64,000 nucleotides of DNA from Ruminococcus sp. (lineage in GTDB: Bacteria; Bacillota; Clostridia; Oscillospirales; Ruminococcaceae), in assembly GCA_015066785.1 (NCBI GenBank), contig SVNT01000001.1:248001-312000 (forward strand), in the 5' to 3' direction. Shown piece by piece: positions 15,455 to 22,377 of the stretch; the stretch's first letter is position 1, and the number at the start of each line of letters is the position of its first letter. The position numbers were made by a program, and so were the translations under genes. The notes below the pieces were generated by a model, which was not told the origin of the DNA, searched no databases, and saw only the letters and a program-made list of their open reading frames with translations.

Positions 15455-16231
15455 TTAGAATAACCTTAATTGCAAATCATCGTTTAACATGCTCCAACGG
15501 AAATAATCATCGGGGTCTATCAGTTTTTCATCTTCTAATCGAAAACGCTCGTCAAAATCGTGAACTGTATGTCCGTCAGGCTTGAAAGATACAGGACTAT
15601 CATTATCCCATTTTAATAACAATCTCCATAAATCAGGGTAATTATGTCTTAATAGCCTTAATTGGTCTACCCCTTGATTATGGCAGAACCAACAACCACC
15701 TCGTGTAGCCGTTGTGTAAATCGGTGAAAGCAAATCGTTTTCTTCGCACCATTTAAAACAATCCTGCTCTGTCCATCCAGCCTCGACCAAAGGTGAACGC
15801 TTTTTATCACTTAAATTGTGAAATCTGTTAGGCTCGTCAATAGCGATACCTAAATAGTGAAAACCTTTAATTTTGTTAAGGGGGCTAACTTTAAGCCGAG
15901 AATTGCACCATTGCCCCATCCTGTATGGAAAACCATATATTTTCCCGGCATTTTTGGATTTTGCGTGTTTTTTTGTTCCTTTTATCATATAAAAACACTC
16001 TTCATAAGTCCTTTTGGCTCTTATATGTTCAACTTCAATTCCGTATCTATCTTTAATTATTGTATCGGCTTTTTTCTTAAACTCGACCATTGGTGGCAAA
16101 TCAGCAGAAATTGTATCTGTAGCAAAAACTTCTGCATGAATTATCCTATCAAGAGGAAGTCCAAGTTTTTCGATAGCACCTAAACAAGCCAAACTGTCTT
16201 TGCCGTAGGACAATGATAATATATGTTCCAT
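15455..16231 (-). CDS. PAPS-reductase-like PP-loop protein (phage cargo)
   Basis: A 258-aa protein with the PP-loop SYGKDSLACLGA near the N-terminus, typical of the phosphoadenosine phosphosulfate reductase family, plus a conserved WCNSRLK segment and a Cys cluster around GGCWFCHNQGVDQ. Relatives occur in many phages, where the substrate is generally unknown. Sulfur transfer to nucleic acid or a nucleotide-linked reaction is possible. It is the first gene of the phage 1 lytic operon, next to the repressor region. A structured leader (16253-16291) precedes it. Confidence 0.7.
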   Translation of the reverse strand: MEHILSLSYGKDSLACLGAIEKLGLPLDRIIHAEVFATDTISADLPPMVEFKKKADTIIKDRYGIEVEHIRAKRTYEECFYMIKGTKKHAKSKNAGKIYGFPYRMGQWCNSRLKVSPLNKIKGFHYLGIAIDEPNRFHNLSDKKRSPLVEAGWTEQDCFKWCEENDLLSPIYTTATRGGCWFCHNQGVDQLRLLRHNYPDLWRLLLKWDNDSPVSFKPDGHTVHDFDERFRLEDEKLIDPDDYFRWSMLNDDLQLRLF

Positions 16232-16252
16232 ATCAGCGTGTACTCTTTCCGA

Positions 16253-16291
16253 CTCCGCTATCCCGAAGTCTGCACTGTCTTCGGGGCGGAG
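16253..16291. other. Leader hairpin between phage 1 promoter and first gene
   Basis: Two-part stem: CTCCGC...GCGGAG outside and CCCGAAG...CTTCGGG inside, with a 10-nt loop. On the plus strand it is followed by a T run, so it could stop antisense read-through. On the minus strand it forms the 5' leader of the PP-loop gene. Confidence 0.5.
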
Positions 16292-16326
16292 CGCTCTTTT
16301 TTTGTATTGTTACGGATTTTCTCCGT

Positions 16327-16418
16327 AGTTCTATAATAGCACATAATGTTCCAAAATGGAACTGGTAAATGTTCTAAAAAAGAACTAATATATATGTGCA
16401 AAGTGCTATAATAGAACT
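16327..16418. promoter_or_regulatory. Phage 1 divergent promoter/operator region
   Basis: Two palindromes, GTTCCAAAATGGAAC (16348-16362) and GTTCTAAAAAAGAAC (16371-16385), lie 23 bp apart. They are framed by a near-perfect 16-bp inverted repeat: AGTTCTATAATAGCAC (16327-16342) and GTGCTATAATAGAACT (16403-16418). The outer repeats contain outward-facing -10 boxes (TATTAT on minus, TATAAT on plus). This is the layout of a genetic switch between lytic and repressor genes. Confidence 0.75.
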
Positions 16419-16432
16419 AAGGAGGTGAAAAA

Positions 16433-16648
16433 ATGTTCAAAGAAACCTTTTGTAAAAATCTTAAAAGAGCCCGAGAAGATAAAAAATACACTCAACAATA
16501 TGTAGCAGATGTAATAAACACATCAAGAACAAACATAACAAAATACGAAAATGGAACATTAGAACCCAATATAGAAACAATAGGCGCTTTAGCAGAACTA
16601 TATAATGTATCTGCTGACTGGCTTCTAGGAATCAAAAAAACAAACTAA
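16433..16648 (+). CDS. XRE-family HTH repressor (phage 1)
   Basis: A 71-aa protein that is almost entirely a helix-turn-helix domain: TQQYVADVINTSRTNITKYENGT, then LAELYNVSADWLLGI. A strong AAGGAGGTG ribosome-binding site precedes the ATG, 15 nt after the operator region. It is the likely repressor of the divergent lytic operon and of itself, binding the GTTC-N7-GAAC palindromes. Which of the two phage 1 regulators binds which site is not known. Confidence 0.85.
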   Translation: MFKETFCKNLKRAREDKKYTQQYVADVINTSRTNITKYENGTLEPNIETIGALAELYNVSADWLLGIKKTN

Positions 16649-16685
16649 AAAAAGTCGTGCAGAGGTTAAAAAGGAGCTATAAAAA

Positions 16686-16904
16686 ATGTATAAGTACACC
16701 AGAATTAGAGATTTGCGAGAAGATAAAGACCTAACACAAGCACAAATTGCAGAAATACTTTTTATACAACGTGAAGTGTATCGAAGATACGAAACTGGAG
16801 AAAGAAAGCTACCAATAAATCTATATATCGAGCTCGCAAAATACTACAATGTATCTATTGACTACATTGCAGGACTTACGAATGATAAACGAAAATTTTG
16901 GTAA
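16686..16904 (+). CDS. XRE-family HTH regulator (phage 1, second)
   Basis: A 72-aa HTH protein (TQAQIAEILFIQREVYRRYETGE). Its C-terminus, YYNVSIDYIAGLTND, is nearly the same as that of the phage 2 regulator at 22823-23038, so these two are closer to each other than either is to the protein at 16433. It follows the first repressor by 37 nt with AAGGAG in between. Confidence 0.82.
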   Translation: MYKYTRIRDLREDKDLTQAQIAEILFIQREVYRRYETGERKLPINLYIELAKYYNVSIDYIAGLTNDKRKFW

Positions 16905-17160
16905 TCAAAAGGTTACAAAAGGTTACAAAAATTATTGTTTTTCAATAAAAAACACACAAGAAACACAGAAAACACAAAAGTTAGTTGTGTTTTTATATGT
17001 CTAATCTATGAACAAGCACCACGAAAAATAGGCGTTTATAAGGTGTTGTTCACAGTTTGTTAACTGAAAAAAGCCAAAAAACACAAAACACAGAAGTTCC
17101 CTAAGTAATACTAAGGGAACTTCTGTGTTTTATTTCTAAAAAAGTCTTGCTGTCAAATAT
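16905..17160. other. Phage 1 right-end noncoding region with two terminators
   Basis: No gene seen. Contents: two direct copies of CAAAAGGTTA (16906-16925); a hairpin at 16969-16993 (AAAACACAA/TTGTGTTTT, followed by T residues) that would end the repressor transcript; and an 18-bp perfect hairpin at 17085-17131 with arms around AGAAGTTCCCT and flanking A/T runs, a bidirectional terminator. The latter insulates phage 1 from phage 2. Confidence 0.7.
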
Positions 17161-17217
17161 TTTGCATTTAGTGAAATTGGCAATAATGAAAAACGGCTGT
17201 CCCCGATTATGCGTGTT
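17161..17217 (+). other. Middle attachment site candidate between the prophages
   Basis: TTTGC then the core ATTTAGTGAAATT and a right arm (GGCAATAATGAAAAA...). From 17166 to 17217 it matches the right-hand site (23796-23847) at 51 of 52 positions, while only the core and its TTTGC flank match the left-hand site. Confidence 0.65.
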
Positions 17218-17278
17218 CGTAGTTGTCCTTGCTGAATTGCGTGAAATTAGCGTTATTCTTCAAACTTAATAAAATCTG

Positions 17279-17773
17279 TCATTTTCCGCACTCCTCTACA
17301 TAACACCAGCTTTGAGGAGGTCTTGTTAGTGCGAATAGTAACAGATATTTTTCGTAGCTACTTTCGGATGTGCCGTTATACATACCATATAACCAGTCAT
17401 CATAACTTAAAGCACCACTCTTCCTAAATTCGCTCAACTCTTTCGGCTTGTCATAGATTACAAGGTCGGATATTGATATTTCCGTTAAATCCTTTTCGCC
17501 ATTCTTTGTATATCTCAATATTTCCTCTGCTGATATACAACCGCTTGTAACCAAGTTAATAGGCACGCCCATACAAATACGATATGTGTTTTCGTTATAC
17601 GCCGTAAACTCACCTATAACCTTACCACAACCGCCGTCTTTTAATGTTTCATAGATATACGCCTTGTAAGGCTCGTCTATCTTCGGCGGTCTTGTTCTGA
17701 GTTCGCTTGTTTTCGCACCACTTTTTATATTGTCGGTATGTGGCTTGTTTATACTAAAAATTACAGATTTCAT
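17279..17773 (-). CDS. ASCH (PUA-like) domain protein, phage 2
   Basis: A 164-aa protein starting SVIFSINKPHTDNIKSGAKT and then SELRTRPP, the typical entry strand and lysine/arginine loop of ASCH-domain phage proteins. Such domains bind RNA or modified nucleosides. It is the last gene of the phage 2 rep operon. Its exact function is unknown; a role in RNA handling or host interaction is inference. Confidence 0.6.
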   Translation of the reverse strand: MKSVIFSINKPHTDNIKSGAKTSELRTRPPKIDEPYKAYIYETLKDGGCGKVIGEFTAYNENTYRICMGVPINLVTSGCISAEEILRYTKNGEKDLTEISISDLVIYDKPKELSEFRKSGALSYDDWLYGMYNGTSESSYEKYLLLFALTRPPQSWCYVEECGK

Positions 17774-17779
17774 TCTTCC

Positions 17780-17998
17780 TCACTCCAATTCTTTTATTAT
17801 CTCAATGTATTCAGGTGTGAAACTCAACGAAAATTTACGGGCTTTCTGCAAGCTATCGAAATTTTTTATAAATACATCTTTGTAATATACTGAGTATGTA
17901 TAGTGTTTTGAACTTTTAAGCGATTCTGTATCAATATCCAGCTTATCGGCTATGGATTCCAGAAGCCGAACTATGTATTGTATTTTATATCGTTTCAT
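17780..17998 (-). CDS. Small phage protein, unknown (phage 2)
   Basis: A 72-aa basic protein starting MKRYKIQYIVRLLESIADKL. It overlaps the 3' end of rep by 14 nt, so it is translated with it. It is not recognisably related to the 74-aa gene after the phage 1 rep. Confidence 0.55.
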   Translation of the reverse strand: MKRYKIQYIVRLLESIADKLDIDTESLKSSKHYTYSVYYKDVFIKNFDSLQKARKFSLSFTPEYIEIIKELE

Positions 17999-18848
17999 TT
18001 TTCGCTCCTAATACTTTTGAAATTAAAAATTTTCTGCTATCAATATAAAAACTCTCAATAATTTCCTCGACAGTGAGCGGATTATTTACAAACCACGAAA
18101 TTCGACAGAAATCATTTTCATAATCGTAATTATTCATTGCAAAGTCACAATCGCCTTTTGCGATAATCTGAGCACGATTAAGACCACGCGAACAGTAATA
18201 GATATGTGCATTTATCTTTTTAACGCAGAATGCCAGGTCTTTTGTAATGTACTTTGTTATGTAACTACACACGGCGGAATGATTCTTGATTGGCTCAAGG
18301 TTACAGAAACCAAACTTTTTTTGGTATGCAGACCAATTATAGACGGTTTCCCCGTTCTTGACCTTTTTTACAAGATAATCGGACATTTTGTCACCGATTT
18401 CAAACTGTTTCAGATGTTCCGGAAGTATTCCGCGCAATAGTCCGTGTATATGCCAGCTCTTTTTGTCTTTGTGTAGTTCAGGAATAAGAAGAAAGTCAAT
18501 TTTTTGACCGTATTTCTTTTTGTAATCACGAAACCATTGCGTTAAATCTTTGTGAAACTTGTCAAGGTCTTCCCTATCATACTTATCTTTATCGAGAGTA
18601 CCAGTAAAAAAGAAGTCCCATTGATTACAGTATGCATATTCATATATCATCCGTTTACTTCGGATTATACTTTCCGACAATTTTTCACCGTCAAGAGATA
18701 TGCGCAGCTGTTCTTCATCTTCATCATCTTCAACACCGCTTGTCCGAAGTGACTTCATAAAAATTAATTTATACTTCTGCTCTACCCCGTTGTCATAAAG
18801 CTTCAGTATAGCTTGATTTGATCTATACTTAACATCTTTTAAAGGCAA
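17985..18848 (-). CDS. Rolling-circle replication initiator (two-Tyr HUH, GpA/pII type)
   Basis: A 287-aa Rep. Motif I is FFFTGTLD (79-86), motif II HIHG (133-136), and motif III YITKYITK with Tyr196 and Tyr200, the Y-x3-Y pair of superfamily I initiators such as phiX174 GpA. There is no helicase domain, so a host helicase must be used. The start is a TTG at 18848 after a GGTGGTGA ribosome-binding site; no ATG follows within 30 residues. It is unrelated to the CRESS-type Rep of phage 1. Confidence 0.82.
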   Translation of the reverse strand: MPLKDVKYRSNQAILKLYDNGVEQKYKLIFMKSLRTSGVEDDEDEEQLRISLDGEKLSESIIRSKRMIYEYAYCNQWDFFFTGTLDKDKYDREDLDKFHKDLTQWFRDYKKKYGQKIDFLLIPELHKDKKSWHIHGLLRGILPEHLKQFEIGDKMSDYLVKKVKNGETVYNWSAYQKKFGFCNLEPIKNHSAVCSYITKYITKDLAFCVKKINAHIYYCSRGLNRAQIIAKGDCDFAMNNYDYENDFCRISWFVNNPLTVEEIIESFYIDSRKFLISKVLGAKNETI

Positions 18849-18904
18849 ATTTTCACCACCTTTAAGTCAAATTTCCCGTAAAGTGTTAGTTTAGTCAAGT
18901 AATA

Positions 18905-18940
18905 AGAGCGTGGGGTCGGCGTGCCGACACCCCACGCTCT
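18905..18940. other. Strong hairpin upstream of phage 2 rep, candidate origin or terminator
   Basis: Arms AGAGCGTGGGGTCGGC and GCCGACACCCCACGCTCT pair completely except for a 2-nt bulge, around a GT loop. It lies between the small zinc-ribbon gene and rep, as in phage 1 (11755-11789). It is far more GC-rich than its surroundings. No T run follows on the minus strand. Confidence 0.6.
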
Positions 18941-18944
18941 CCTA

Positions 18945-19076
18945 TTATTCTTCGCTGTCTTCTTCGTTAGATAACTCTAGTTTTTCTGTAATAATTTCAT
19001 CAATACAATCCAAACAATGAAGCGCAGAGCCGTCATCGTGAAGAGCACCACAACGAATACAAATCATTAACGCCAT
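18945..19076 (-). CDS. Small zinc-ribbon protein (phage 2)
   Basis: A 43-aa ORF with CIRC (7-10) and CLDC (21-24), a four-Cys zinc-ribbon arrangement, followed by an acidic tail (LSNEEDSEE). A GGGG run in AAAGGGGTTTAATTT precedes the ATG. It lies 13 nt after zot. The function is unknown; a small nucleic-acid-binding or regulatory protein is plausible. Confidence 0.6.
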   Translation of the reverse strand: MALMICIRCGALHDDGSALHCLDCIDEIITEKLELSNEEDSEE

Positions 19077-19089
19077 AAATTAAACCCCT

Positions 19090-19893
19090 TTATCGTGAAA
19101 ATCGTTTAGCCTTGCTTTTCAAATCATAATATTGATACACGGGAGTAATTCCCCTGTTTTCAAGAATTTCTTTATCGGATATATAATCAGCTTTAAGCAT
19201 ATTATTAATGAGTTCCCTTGTATCATACATTTTGCGGATTTTATCCGTTTGTATGTATACATAAGTATCGAGAGGAACAAGCGGTACCATAGGATTCGAA
19301 TACGCTGTATCGTATTCAAAGGAATCATATACACGGCAAGTCATCATACGAGAAAACGGGTGTTTTGCATATGAACTCGTAACGGTTACAGTTGCCGTAA
19401 TATCTCGCAGCTGTTTATCAAGAAAACACCACCTTTGAACAGTTCCATAAATCATTATATTTTTGTGCCGACATTGGCATAAAAGCTGAAATACGGATTT
19501 AGGGACACTTTCTTTTGACTTCGCAAAGTCCCTTGAATTAAATATTGTCCCGATTTCGTCAATTAATATAAGGCTGTTATTTGGTGCATTGATGATGTCT
19601 TGCGGACCATTCAACTTTAAAATTTGAGTATGCTTTGGAAAGTTCGACAACATCATATTAGTGATTATAACAAGTTCGGGATACTTCTTCGCAAGCTGAT
19701 ATGCACGATAGACCATTGTTGAAGTCTTCCCTGCTCCGAACATCCCTATAAAAAGATGAAGTCCCCAACCATTGAATTTTTTATAGTCTTTGTGAAGAAA
19801 ATAGAAAAACAAATCTTTGATGTGTAGTACCAGATAATGCGGTAAATTAAGCAACTGCTGTATTTTTACACGGATAGCGAAAATTAACGACAT
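19090..19893 (-). CDS. Zot/pI-like filamentous phage assembly ATPase (phage 2)
   Basis: A 267-aa homologue of the phage 1 protein at 11771. Walker A is GMFGAGKT (50-57), Walker B SLILIDEIG (107-115), and NSRDFAKSKES is conserved. A hydrophobic stretch covers about residues 15-34. Sequence agreement runs over the whole length, showing that the assembly modules of the two phages share ancestry. Expected to power virion extrusion at the cytoplasmic membrane. Confidence 0.85.
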   Translation of the reverse strand: MSLIFAIRVKIQQLLNLPHYLVLHIKDLFFYFLHKDYKKFNGWGLHLFIGMFGAGKTSTMVYRAYQLAKKYPELVIITNMMLSNFPKHTQILKLNGPQDIINAPNNSLILIDEIGTIFNSRDFAKSKESVPKSVFQLLCQCRHKNIMIYGTVQRWCFLDKQLRDITATVTVTSSYAKHPFSRMMTCRVYDSFEYDTAYSNPMVPLVPLDTYVYIQTDKIRKMYDTRELINNMLKADYISDKEILENRGITPVYQYYDLKSKAKRFSR

Positions 19894-19895
19894 TT

Positions 19896-20078
19896 TTAGA
19901 ACATCCCCCTATTATTCAATACACGGGCACAGCCGAAAATTACAGTAAAGAAAAGGCTACAAAAGAATATACCGATTATAGTCTTTATGAAATCAAGCAT
20001 AAAAATCGACATTGTAAGAGTTCCGTCAAGATATGGAACGGGATCAATGCTGAATAATTCGAAGAAACTTTCTATCAT
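19896..20078 (-). CDS. Small membrane protein upstream of zot (phage 2)
   Basis: A 60-aa protein starting MIESFFELFSIDPVPYLDG, with a long membrane helix (about 22-50). I use the ATG at 20078, placed after GGAGTGATAAAA. It is the counterpart of the 59-aa gene at 12590 in phage 1. It is separated from zot by two bases, so the pair is probably co-translated. Confidence 0.68.
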   Translation of the reverse strand: MIESFFELFSIDPVPYLDGTLTMSIFMLDFIKTIIGIFFCSLFFTVIFGCARVLNNRGMF

Positions 20079-20093
20079 TTTTATCACTCCTAC

Positions 20094-20696
20094 CTATAAA
20101 TAAAAATTATTAGTAAACTGAAATGCCATTGCCTCAGCGATGCCAGGAAACGTTTTAGAACGGATTTTTTGACGGTCAGATGACGAACGAGTTTCAACCC
20201 AATTTCTTCGTTTACCTTTACTATCAACATATATAGCGTCAGGTTTTGGCAAAAAATATGTAGGCTCAAGAAGTGGCAAATTTTTAAGCCACAAACAAGT
20301 CCTTTTTTGAAAAGGGTCACCAAACATATAAGGATGAATTATCTGGTCTGGTTTACGATAAAAAGAAGACATATAGCCTAAAGGATTTTCAATGGCTATA
20401 TGATTACATTCAGCATTTACAAAACGCATAAAAAACCTTGCAGCCTCTTCCCTTTTTTCCAATCTTCCAGGCGCTGATAAATGACGATTACCCGCAAAAG
20501 TCAAATAAGTACAGGGCGGGAATGCAATAATCATATCCCACTTGTATTTTAAAAGTGGAATAACATCTCCTTGTATATGCCATTCGGGATGACCGCCCGA
20601 ACATTCTTGTACATCGCAGCTGAAAGCAATATGCCCCAGCTTTCGCAACTCAATAGTAACAGCTTGACTTTCTTCGCAAGCAACAAGAATATTCAT
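20094..20696 (-). CDS. Phage DNA cytosine methyltransferase-like protein
   Basis: A 200-aa protein starting MNILVACEESQAVTIELRKLG, a SAM-binding Rossmann start, with a catalytic-type loop FPPCTYLTF (PPC motif IV of C5 methyltransferases) and AIENPLG (motif VI-like EN). The C-terminal part has SKTFPGIAEAMAFQF. There is no room for a target-recognition domain, and no restriction enzyme is nearby. It interrupts the small virion-protein genes of phage 2 and is absent from phage 1, so it is a cargo gene, perhaps protecting the replicative form. Confidence 0.65.
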   Translation of the reverse strand: MNILVACEESQAVTIELRKLGHIAFSCDVQECSGGHPEWHIQGDVIPLLKYKWDMIIAFPPCTYLTFAGNRHLSAPGRLEKREEAARFFMRFVNAECNHIAIENPLGYMSSFYRKPDQIIHPYMFGDPFQKRTCLWLKNLPLLEPTYFLPKPDAIYVDSKGKRRNWVETRSSSDRQKIRSKTFPGIAEAMAFQFTNNFYL

Positions 20697-20929
20697 TTAA
20701 AAACCCCTTTCGAAAAAGCTATTGCAAATATAGAAAGAATAAGCGAAAAACTACTAAGCGCAACTTCAAAATGAAAAGCGTTAAATTCCGTTGATGTCAT
20801 TTCATTGAACGGCTTATTAACTACATCGGAGAAACGCAGTTCCGTTGTTGTTTCTGCTGTCTGCTCAACATCTTCAAATATTTCAAGCGAATTTTCGGAT
20901 ATAACTATTGATGTTGTATCATCCTGCAT
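20693..20929 (-). CDS. Small membrane protein, minor virion candidate (phage 2)
   Basis: A 78-aa protein starting MQDDTTSIVISENSLEIFED, acidic and Thr-rich, with a C-terminal membrane helix (about 54-74) and a basic end (SKGVFK). The ATG at 20929 follows a GAGGGTGGTGA sequence; a longer ORF from 20956 would overlap the upstream gene more. It corresponds to the 83-aa gene at 12774 in phage 1. It overlaps the methyltransferase start by 4 nt. Confidence 0.6.
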   Translation of the reverse strand: MQDDTTSIVISENSLEIFEDVEQTAETTTELRFSDVVNKPFNEMTSTEFNAFHFEVALSSFSLILSIFAIAFSKGVFK

Positions 20930-21083
20930 TACTGTCACCACCCTCAAATATACCACTAATTAATTTACCGATAAGTGCAAGTATTATTGACCCGATAAAA
21001 ACCATTTTAAAATTAATTGTAAAACCGAAAACCTCAAAAGGTACATTCATACAACGGTCAATAGCTGTTATTATATCAATCAT
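20919..21083 (-). CDS. pVI-like small membrane protein (phage 2)
   Basis: A 54-aa protein starting MIDIITAIDRCMNVPFEVFG, with one membrane helix (about 26-46). The ATG at 21083 follows AGGTGATGAA. It sits directly after the adhesin gene, as the 48-aa protein at 13044 does in phage 1. Likely a cap protein at the adhesin end of the virion. Confidence 0.6.
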   Translation of the reverse strand: MIDIITAIDRCMNVPFEVFGFTINFKMVFIGSIILALIGKLISGIFEGGDSNAG

Positions 21084-21087
21084 TTCA

Positions 21088-22122
21088 TCACCTGCCCAAA
21101 ACACGAAGAATTACTACAATAACCACACCTAAAAAGATTACATTCCAAATATAATCAGGAACGGCAGAGAAAAAAGAAGATATCAACTCGAAAAAGCTCT
21201 TGCTTTCTTCAATCAATGATACAAATGTATCTTCGCCCATTGCAGTAACAGTAGAAAAAGAGGTAAGGAATTTATCGAGCCATTCAATACCAGTTTCAAT
21301 AAAAGGCGTTGTATCGTCAAACAAAAGTTCATCATCGGGGAGAGTTCCCATAAGCTTTACATAGCATTCTGGGCAAACATAGCCCAGATGTTTTATGTGA
21401 TAAATTTCCTCAATTTCTGCTCCGCAATATTGACAATTATACAATCCGTTTTCGTTTTTTTGTGGCAAAACATCAGTAGTTGTAAGCATATCATCACTTA
21501 CACAAATAGAAGAATTTGTGCTATATCCTGATACGGTTATATCGGTTGTATCTGAAGGATAAATTTCGTGATAAAAATATGTATCAGCTACACTTAAATC
21601 AAGCGATATTGCATATTGATACATATCTTCTATCGGAAAATTTGTTGATGTAATCGCTACGCCAGACGAATAATCAGAACGCAACTGTATAGTAAATGAA
21701 TTTGTATCACTCACAAAAACTGGAGCATTATAACGAAACGAAGTATACTGCCCATTTACTGAAAAGGCGTAGTAATCCGACATTGTAAATTGAATTTCAA
21801 ATGTATTGAAATCGGCGGACTCATAGGTAGTTACCTTTGTAACATTAATTACGGTACTATCTGTAAGATAATACATAGAGCCCGACCATGAATGCATACT
21901 ACTATTTGGATTTGTTGAACATTTACCGATATAAAACGAAGATGTTACACCCTCGTTTATAGCTAACTGTCGATACTCGCTGTAGTATCTATTCGCAACT
22001 AATGAGGGAATTTTGACATTATCGCAGGATTCTTCAACATCCCAAGCGAATGCAGGAAGAACGAACGAACAGACCAGGACAAGCGAAGAAATCAGCGTTA
22101 TTATTAATTTTTTTAATTTCAC
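21088..22122 (-). CDS. pIII-like adsorption protein (phage 2)
   Basis: A 344-aa protein. I use the GTG at 22122, six bases after AAAGGAG; a TTG at 22140 is less likely. It has a signal peptide (KLKKLIITLISSLVLVCSFVL, cleavage near AFA-WD), a long Ser/Thr/Tyr-rich beta region, a four-Cys module CQYC...CPEC (about 235-260), and a C-terminal amphipathic plus membrane region ending VVILRVLGR. The anchor matches phage 1 and the outer region does not, as expected if receptors differ. Confidence 0.75.
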   Translation of the reverse strand: MKLKKLIITLISSLVLVCSFVLPAFAWDVEESCDNVKIPSLVANRYYSEYRQLAINEGVTSSFYIGKCSTNPNSSMHSWSGSMYYLTDSTVINVTKVTTYESADFNTFEIQFTMSDYYAFSVNGQYTSFRYNAPVFVSDTNSFTIQLRSDYSSGVAITSTNFPIEDMYQYAISLDLSVADTYFYHEIYPSDTTDITVSGYSTNSSICVSDDMLTTTDVLPQKNENGLYNCQYCGAEIEEIYHIKHLGYVCPECYVKLMGTLPDDELLFDDTTPFIETGIEWLDKFLTSFSTVTAMGEDTFVSLIEESKSFFELISSFFSAVPDYIWNVIFLGVVIVVILRVLGR

Positions 22123-22145
22123 ATATAAAACTCCTTTCAAAATTA

Positions 22146-22175
22146 ATATTGCCCCGTTTTAAGACGGGGCAATAT
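22146..22175 (-). terminator. Terminator after the phage 2 major coat gene
   Basis: Stem ATATTGCCCCGT / ACGGGGCAATAT with a short loop, 6 nt after the coat stop codon; T-rich sequence follows on the minus strand. Same role and place as the hairpin at 14827-14856. Confidence 0.8.
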
Positions 22176-22181
22176 ATACGC

Positions 22182-22337
22182 TTACTTTGAAGCCTTTTTC
22201 GCTCTTGCGAAAAGACCAAAGCCAGCACCGAGAATCGAAATTCCAACGAACGCCGCAAGAACTGCATTTCCTGTAATCGCTGTTGCAACATTACCGAAAA
22301 GCTCTGTTGCCTGCGCAACCATTTCTGCTATTGTCAT
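22182..22337 (-). CDS. Major coat protein (pVIII-like), phage 2
   Basis: A 51-aa protein: N-terminal MTIAEMVAQATELFGNVATA, a hydrophobic helix rich in Ala, Gly and Val (about 21-44) and a basic end ARAKKASK. It has the same design as the phage 1 coat protein, including the T(A/E)xxAxATxxF start and the A(V/Y)L(A/S)AF(V/I)G core. GAAAGGAGAAT precedes the ATG. Expected to form the thousands of subunits of the filament. Confidence 0.82.
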   Translation of the reverse strand: MTIAEMVAQATELFGNVATAITGNAVLAAFVGISILGAGFGLFARAKKASK

Positions 22338-22377
22338 TTAGCATTCTCCTTTCATAGTTGATATTATTTAAAGATGA

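Noticed and set aside
15455-16231. DNA phosphorothioation (Dnd) system
   Set aside because: Only one PAPS-reductase-like gene is present; no dndB, dndD or dndE-like gene accompanies it.
17279-17998. Toxin-antitoxin pair after phage 2 rep
   Set aside because: The larger protein fits an ASCH domain and the smaller shows no antitoxin DNA-binding motif; both are simply part of the rep operon.
20094-20696. Restriction-modification system in phage 2
   Set aside because: No restriction endonuclease or specificity gene lies nearby; only an isolated methyltransferase-like gene is seen.
22034-22318. 94-codon minus-strand ORF over the phage 2 coat gene
   Set aside because: It is the coat gene read in another frame; the 51-aa ORF at 22182-22337 has the ribosome-binding site, terminator and coat-protein design.
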